NCBI GenBank assembly: GCA_031283405.1
Contig: JAITBX010000170.1
Location: forward strand, 1 to 9,333
DNA from: Burkholderiales bacterium
GTDB lineage: Bacteria; Pseudomonadota; Gammaproteobacteria; Burkholderiales; Casimicrobiaceae
Length of the DNA stretch: 9,333 nucleotides
Direction of reading: 5' to 3'
In this document: positions 6,362 through 9,333 of the stretch, one piece after another
Layout of the letters: each line of letters opens with the position of its first letter
Position numbering within the stretch: the stretch's first letter is position 1
The notes under the pieces: generated by a model
The model's database searches: none
Seen by the model: only the letters and a program-made list of their open reading frames with translations
Told to the model about the DNA's origin: nothing
Program-made: the position numbers and the translations under genes

Positions 6362-6813
6362 AATTCCCACGACCCGATATCGGCATCGTTGCCTTCGCCG
6401 CCGCTTTTGCCGTCGGCGCCGAAACTGAATACGTCGATTTCGCCGTGCAGGCCGGGGTTCAGATATTGGTAGGGATTGCCCCACGGGTCGGGCGGCAAGC
6501 GCTCCAGATAGCCGCCCGCTTTCCAGTTGGGCGGTTCCGGCGGCGCGGTGGGGCGCGCTACCAGCGCATTCAGCCCTTGTTCGGTGGTCGGATAGCGCTG
6601 ATTATCGAGCCGGTAAATTTTCAGCGATTGCATCAAGGTCGCAATGTCGGTCTTGGCGGCGGTGACTTTCGCCTGATCGGGGCGATCCATAAATTTGGGA
6701 ACGATCAGCGCCGCCATGATGCCCAGAATGACGATGACCACCATGATTTCAATCAAGGTGAATCCAGAGGGGTGGCGAGCGGGCGGAGAGAGAGATAAGG
6801 GCGTCGTATTCAT
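6358..6813 (-). CDS. gspG: Type II secretion major pseudopilin G (GspG)
   Basis: The product has 151 residues. A 17-residue leader (MNTTPLSLSPPARHPSG) ends at the prepilin cleavage site G17/F18, followed by FTLIEIMVVIVILGIMAALIVPK (18-40) with Glu5 at residue 22. The rest is nearly a textbook GspG: YRLDNQRYPTTEQGLNALV (67-85), ERLPPDPWGNPYQYLNPG (104-121) and DVFSFGADGKSGGEGNDADIGSW (127-149), the last being the loop that binds calcium and stabilises the fibre. GspG polymerises into the pseudopilus that pushes substrates through the outer-membrane secretin. It is the first gene of the block. A perfect TATAAT on the minus strand ends 6 nt before the ATG, so the transcript may begin at or very near the start codon, and no Shine-Dalgarno is visible. 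Confidence 0.97.
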   Translation of the reverse strand: MNTTPLSLSPPARHPSGFTLIEIMVVIVILGIMAALIVPKFMDRPDQAKVTAAKTDIATLMQSLKIYRLDNQRYPTTEQGLNALVARPTAPPEPPNWKAGGYLERLPPDPWGNPYQYLNPGLHGEIDVFSFGADGKSGGEGNDADIGSWEL

Positions 6814-6819
6814 TCGGCG

Positions 6820-6825
6820 ATTATA
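6820..6825 (-). promoter_or_regulatory. Candidate -10 box for gspG
   Basis: The minus strand reads TATAAT here, a perfect sigma-70 -10 hexamer, with 6 nt between it and the gspG ATG. Transcription from it would start at about 6813, the first base of the start codon. No good -35 is seen 16-18 nt upstream, where the GATC-rich repeat lies (6843-6848 reads TACCCG on the minus strand). A chance match is possible. Confidence 0.35.
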
Positions 6826-6832
6826 AGGCAGG

Positions 6833-6887
6833 GATCAGGAATCGGGTATCGGGGATCAGGGTGTAGGGGCGGGCTTCAAGCCCGCCC
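6833..6887 (+). repeat. GATC-rich repeat plus stem-loop, copy 2
   Basis: This copy reads GATCA, ATCGGGTATC, ATCAGGG and then GTAGGGGCG, in the same order as the minus-strand copy at 146-198. The stem-loop is an 8-bp perfect stem GGGCGGGC (6867-6874) and GCCCGCCC (6880-6887), with loop TTCAA. It lies between the divergent gspG and mltG genes, so it is not placed as a 3' terminator for either. The stem sequence differs from copy 1 although the flanking part is alike. Confidence 0.65.
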
Positions 6888-6928
6888 GTGCGACATTCTG
6901 GCAGAGAGGCATATGCGGCGCTTTGCTG

Positions 6929-6974
6929 CCCTCTCCCGGCCTTCGCCCACCCTCTCCCGCAAAGCGGGAGAGGG
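6929..6974. repeat. CCCTCTCCC-type intergenic palindromic repeat
   Basis: A perfect 11-bp stem, CCCTCTCCCGC (6950-6960), loop AAA, GCGGGAGAGGG (6964-6974), is preceded by another CCCTCTCCC (6929-6937). This is the widespread CCCTCTCCC/GGGAGAGGG class of bacterial intergenic palindrome; four hairpins, most of this class, sit at 8676-8792. No U-run follows on either strand. Its right arm ends 25 nt before the likely mltG start, where it could fold in a long mltG leader if transcription began upstream. Confidence 0.7.
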
Positions 6975-6998
6975 AAAAACTGTTCTAAAATGGCGCGG

Positions 6999-8009
6999 AT
7001 GAAGAAAAGGTATGTCATTCGAGGCTTGGCGGCGCTGATCTTGCTGGCGCTGTTGGGCGTGGCGTTGTTGGCGTGGGTCTGGCGGCAGCCCTTGCCGTTG
7101 CCGTCGCAGCCTTATATGTTGACGGTGCCGAAGGGCGCGACGCTCAATCAGGTGGCGGCGATGCTGGCGCGCGACGGCGTGTTGAAGCATCCGTGGCAAC
7201 TGACGTTGCCGGCGCGGGCGCAGGGAAATGCGACGGCGATCAAGGCAGGGCGCTACCGTTTCGAGGGCGAAGTGACGCTCGCCGCGCTTTTGCAGAAGCT
7301 GGTGGGCGGCGTGACGGCACCGGTGGTGATCACGATTGCCGAAGGCTCGACTTTCGCCGATTTGAAGCGACTGCTGCGCGACCAGCCGGATGTCGTCAAC
7401 ACGTTGCTCGATGCGTCGGACGCGCAAATTCTGGAGGCGCTCGGCGCGACGGAGGCGTCGCCGGAGGGTTTGTTTTTTTCCGACACCTATTACGTCACGG
7501 TAGGCAGCGACGATCTGGCGATGTTAAAAACGGCGTATCAAACGATGCAGACGCGATTGAACGACGGCTGGGCAAAACGTCAGCCGGGGTTGCCGCTGGC
7601 GTCGCCGTATGAGGCGCTGATTCTGGCGTCGATTGTCGAGAAGGAAACGGGAATGGTCAACGACCGACCCTTGGTGGCGTCGGTATTGGTCAATCGGCTG
7701 AAGCTCGGCATGCGTTTGCAGGCCGACCCGACGGTCATCTACGGTTTGGGCGCGCGCTTCGACGGCAATTTGCACCGTCGTGATCTGGACGCGGATACGC
7801 CGTACAATACCTATACCCGCGCCGGCTTGCCGCCGACGCCGATTGCGTCGGTGTCGCAAGCGTCGCTCGACGCGGTGCTGCAACCGCCGAACACGAAGTA
7901 TTTGTATTTCGTGTCGCGCCGGGACGGAAGCGGTAGCAGCGAATTTTCGGAAACGCTCGATGAACACAATCGGGCGGTGACTCGTTATCTTTTGAAACAC
8001 CGGTTTTGA
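6999..8009 (+). CDS. mltG: Endolytic murein transglycosylase MltG
   Basis: The product has 336 residues from the ATG at 6999 (MKKRYVIRG, basic residues just before the single membrane helix at about 9-28). An ATG at 6990 (MARMKK) is possible; the frame is open further upstream but only through the intergenic repeats. A LysM-like region (about 38-102) precedes the YceG/MltG catalytic domain. ILASIVEKETGM (208-219) carries the expected catalytic Glu214, followed by VASVLVNRL (226-234), MRLQADPTVIYG (238-249), YNTYTRAGLPPTPI (269-282) and YLYFVSRRDGSGSSEFSETLDEHN (301-324). MltG cuts nascent, membrane-bound glycan strands in the periplasm and so sets their length, releasing chains from the polymerases. 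It is followed at once by tmk, whose ATG overlaps its stop; this pairing is usual in Proteobacteria. Confidence 0.96.
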   Translation: MKKRYVIRGLAALILLALLGVALLAWVWRQPLPLPSQPYMLTVPKGATLNQVAAMLARDGVLKHPWQLTLPARAQGNATAIKAGRYRFEGEVTLAALLQKLVGGVTAPVVITIAEGSTFADLKRLLRDQPDVVNTLLDASDAQILEALGATEASPEGLFFSDTYYVTVGSDDLAMLKTAYQTMQTRLNDGWAKRQPGLPLASPYEALILASIVEKETGMVNDRPLVASVLVNRLKLGMRLQADPTVIYGLGARFDGNLHRRDLDADTPYNTYTRAGLPPTPIASVSQASLDAVLQPPNTKYLYFVSRRDGSGSSEFSETLDEHNRAVTRYLLKHRF

Positions 8010-8623
8010 TGATGTTTGTTGCTCCGCGTTTTATTACTCTCGAAGGCATCGACGGCGCCGGTAAAAGCACGCATCTCGATTGGCTGACCGAGGCGTTGCG
8101 GCAGCGCGGCGTCAAGATCGTCGTCACCCGTGAGCCGGGCGGCACGATGTTGGGCGAGACGTGGCGCAATCAACTGTTGCACGAAACGATGAGCCGCGAA
8201 GCACAAACGTTGTTGATGTTTGCGGCGCGCAGCGAACATCTGGCGCAGGTGATTCGACCGGCGTTGACGCGCGGCGACTGGGTGCTGTGCGACCGTTTCA
8301 CCGACGCGACGTATGCGTATCAGAGCGGCGGCTACGGCGTTTCCACGGACGCGATCACGCACATCGCGCAGTGGTTGCACGGCGATTGCATGCCTGATCT
8401 GACGTTGCTCTTTGATGTGCCGATCGAGGTTTCGCAAAAGCGTTTGCACGGCAAAACGCTCGATCGCTTCGAGCGCGAGCCGAACGGTTTCATGCAGCGG
8501 GTGCGCGAAGCGTATCTCGATCTTGCCAAAGCCGCGCCTCAACGTTATCGGGTGATCGACGGCAGAAAAAGCATTGACGCCATTCGTGATGAACTGCGCG
8601 GCATTCTGGATAATTTGTTTTAG
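8009..8623 (+). CDS. tmk: Thymidylate kinase
   Basis: The product has 204 residues and phosphorylates dTMP to dTDP with ATP in the cytoplasm, an essential step in dTTP supply. Visible motifs are the P-loop GIDGAGKST (13-21), REPGGT (41-46) for the dTMP phosphate, CDRFTDATYAYQSGG (94-108) with the DR(F/Y) catalytic pair, and the lid region KRLHGKTLDRFERE with several basic residues. Length is typical. The ATG at 8009 shares its A with the mltG TGA stop (TGATG), which suggests translational coupling; an ATG at 8012 or a TTG at 8006 are alternatives. No Shine-Dalgarno is seen. All catalytic residues appear intact. Confidence 0.97.
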   Translation: MMFVAPRFITLEGIDGAGKSTHLDWLTEALRQRGVKIVVTREPGGTMLGETWRNQLLHETMSREAQTLLMFAARSEHLAQVIRPALTRGDWVLCDRFTDATYAYQSGGYGVSTDAITHIAQWLHGDCMPDLTLLFDVPIEVSQKRLHGKTLDRFEREPNGFMQRVREAYLDLAKAAPQRYRVIDGRKSIDAIRDELRGILDNLF

Positions 8624-8667
8624 ACCGTTTTTGATTCAATCGTGCCCATTCATGCGCTGCCAGCCTC

Positions 8668-8803
8668 CACCCTAACCCTCCCCCAGCGGGGGAGGGAACG
8701 TGCCTCCTTCCCCCTCTGGGGGAAGGTTGGGATAGGTCGCCCCTACGATCTTTCCCCTCTCCCGCTTGCGGGAGAAGGTGCCCCGAAGGGGCGGGCGAGG
8801 GAA
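8668..8803. repeat. Array of four GC-rich hairpins between tmk and holB
   Basis: Four inverted repeats lie in the 218-bp spacer: CCCTCCCCC/GGGGGAGGG (8676-8684/8688-8696), CCTTCCCCC/GGGGGAAGG (8706-8714/8718-8726), TCTCCCGC/GCGGGAGA (8758-8765/8768-8775), and GCCCC/GGGGC (8780-8784/8788-8792). A lead-in ACCCTAACCCTC precedes the first, as is common for the CCCTCTCCC class. The reverse complement of 8738-8746 reads GTAGGGGCG, a phrase also present in the element at 6833-6887. No poly-U tract follows any hairpin closely. The array probably affects readthrough or mRNA stability between tmk and holB. Confidence 0.75.
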
Positions 8804-8841
8804 ATTTTGTATTCACTTGAATCGAAAGCGCGCTAAACACG

Positions 8842-9333
8842 ATGGCCAAGTCCCCCAAAATTTCTGCGCGAAGAATCGCCGCGATTGAAGAAGAAACCGT
8901 CGTGCCGTTCTTTGAATGGCACGACGCTTACCCGTGGCAGCACGCGGCGTTGCGGGAGCGCTTGCGCGTTTCCTGGCCGCAGTCGTTGTTGATTCACGGC
9001 GCAGCCGGCATCGGCAAACGGGCGCTGGCGCTCAACGCAGCGCGGGCGCTGTTGTGTGAAGGCAAAAAAAATCACGGCGAAGCCTGCGGCGTTTGCGAAA
9101 GCTGTCACTATGTCGAGCAGGGGCAGCATCCCGATCTGATGCTGATCGAACCGTTTGAAACCGAAGCGTCGGGCGAGATCAAATCGTTGAGCGCGATTCC
9201 GATTGACGCGATTCGCCGCTTGATCGACTTCATGCAGGTGACCAGTCATCGTCAGCGCGCCAAGGTCGCGGTGATCGTGCCGGCGGAGCGGATGAACGCG
9301 GCCTCCGCCAACGCGCTTGCCCTTGCGCTCGGG
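8842..9333 (+). CDS. holB: DNA polymerase III delta prime subunit (partial, N-terminal part)
   Basis: The frame runs off the right edge after 164 codons with no stop. IHGAAGIGKRALAL (51-64) is the degenerate P-loop of the delta prime type, with Arg instead of Ser/Thr after the Lys, which fits a subunit that does not hydrolyse ATP. Cys72, Cys82, Cys85 and Cys88 (ACGVCESCH) form the zinc module, followed by QGQHPDLMLIEP (93-104), IDAIRRLIDFMQVT (121-134) and KVAVIVPAERMNAASANAL (141-159). Delta prime is the stator of the clamp loader that places the beta clamp on DNA. The YPWQ motif (30-33), usually within the first few residues, is preceded here by about 29, so a GTG at 8902 is an alternative start. 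Neither start has a strong Shine-Dalgarno. The last visible residues, NALALALG, differ from the usual NALLKTLEEP. Confidence 0.93.
   Translation, partial: MAKSPKISARRIAAIEEETVVPFFEWHDAYPWQHAALRERLRVSWPQSLLIHGAAGIGKRALALNAARALLCEGKKNHGEACGVCESCHYVEQGQHPDLMLIEPFETEASGEIKSLSAIPIDAIRRLIDFMQVTSHRQRAKVAVIVPAERMNAASANALALALG

Noticed and set aside
6867..6887. GC-rich stem-loop read as an intrinsic terminator
   Set aside because: It lies between divergent genes, upstream of both, and has no U-run on either strand.
6888..6998. Extended N-terminus of MltG starting at a GTG at 6888
   Set aside because: The added residues are encoded by the intergenic repeats, and a normal basic-plus-hydrophobic N-terminus starts at 6999.
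7930..7965. MltG lacks the GGH motif seen in the E. coli protein (GSS here)
   Set aside because: As I recall, betaproteobacterial MltG proteins normally read GDGSS.FS at this place, so it is a lineage trait, not loss of function; the catalytic Glu is intact.

Overview
The window looks like chromosomal DNA from a betaproteobacterium. The evidence is the gene order mltG-tmk-holB, a set of type II secretion (T2SS) genes most like proteobacterial Gsp proteins, the GSGSSEFSETLDEHN-type C-terminus of MltG, a GC-rich coding style (many GCG, CGC and GGC codons), and intergenic repeats of kinds common in that class. No species can be named from the sequence alone. No phage, transposase, CRISPR, tRNA or rRNA signal was seen.

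Layout. Positions 1-196 hold no gene I can support, only a GATC-rich repeat with a stem-loop at its right end. Next, on the minus strand, is a seven-helix membrane protein of the DUF1624/HGSNAT-like family (197-922). Positions 923-1290 hold no gene: an AT-rich leader and then a roughly 235-bp element made of consecutive perfect inverted repeats. From 6813 down to 1291, also on the minus strand, runs an uninterrupted T2SS block in the order gspG-H-I-J-K-L-M-N. It encodes the major pseudopilin, four minor pseudopilins, the two inner-membrane platform proteins L and M, and GspN. Five of its seven junctions are 4-base start/stop overlaps (ATGA or GTGA); only K/L (26 nt) and M/N (39 nt) have gaps. 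The block starts at gspG, so gspC, D, E and F and the prepilin peptidase must lie elsewhere if the system works.

The 185-bp divergent region 6814-6998 separates gspG from the plus-strand housekeeping group: mltG (glycan chain terminase), tmk (thymidylate kinase, start overlapping the mltG stop) and the first 164 codons of holB (DNA polymerase III delta prime), which runs off the right end. A 218-bp array of four GC-rich hairpins sits between tmk and holB.

How the genes work together: GspG-K build the periplasmic pseudopilus, GspL and GspM anchor the assembly ATPase to the inner membrane, and GspN is an accessory factor of some T2SS. MltG, Tmk and HolB serve cell-wall synthesis, dTTP supply and the replication clamp loader.

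I did not find a clearly new protein system. The most unusual material is noncoding: the large structured repeat at 1020-1254, a GATC-rich element plus stem-loop present in two related copies, the hairpin array splitting tmk from holB, and the lack of Shine-Dalgarno sequences before every translationally uncoupled gene.
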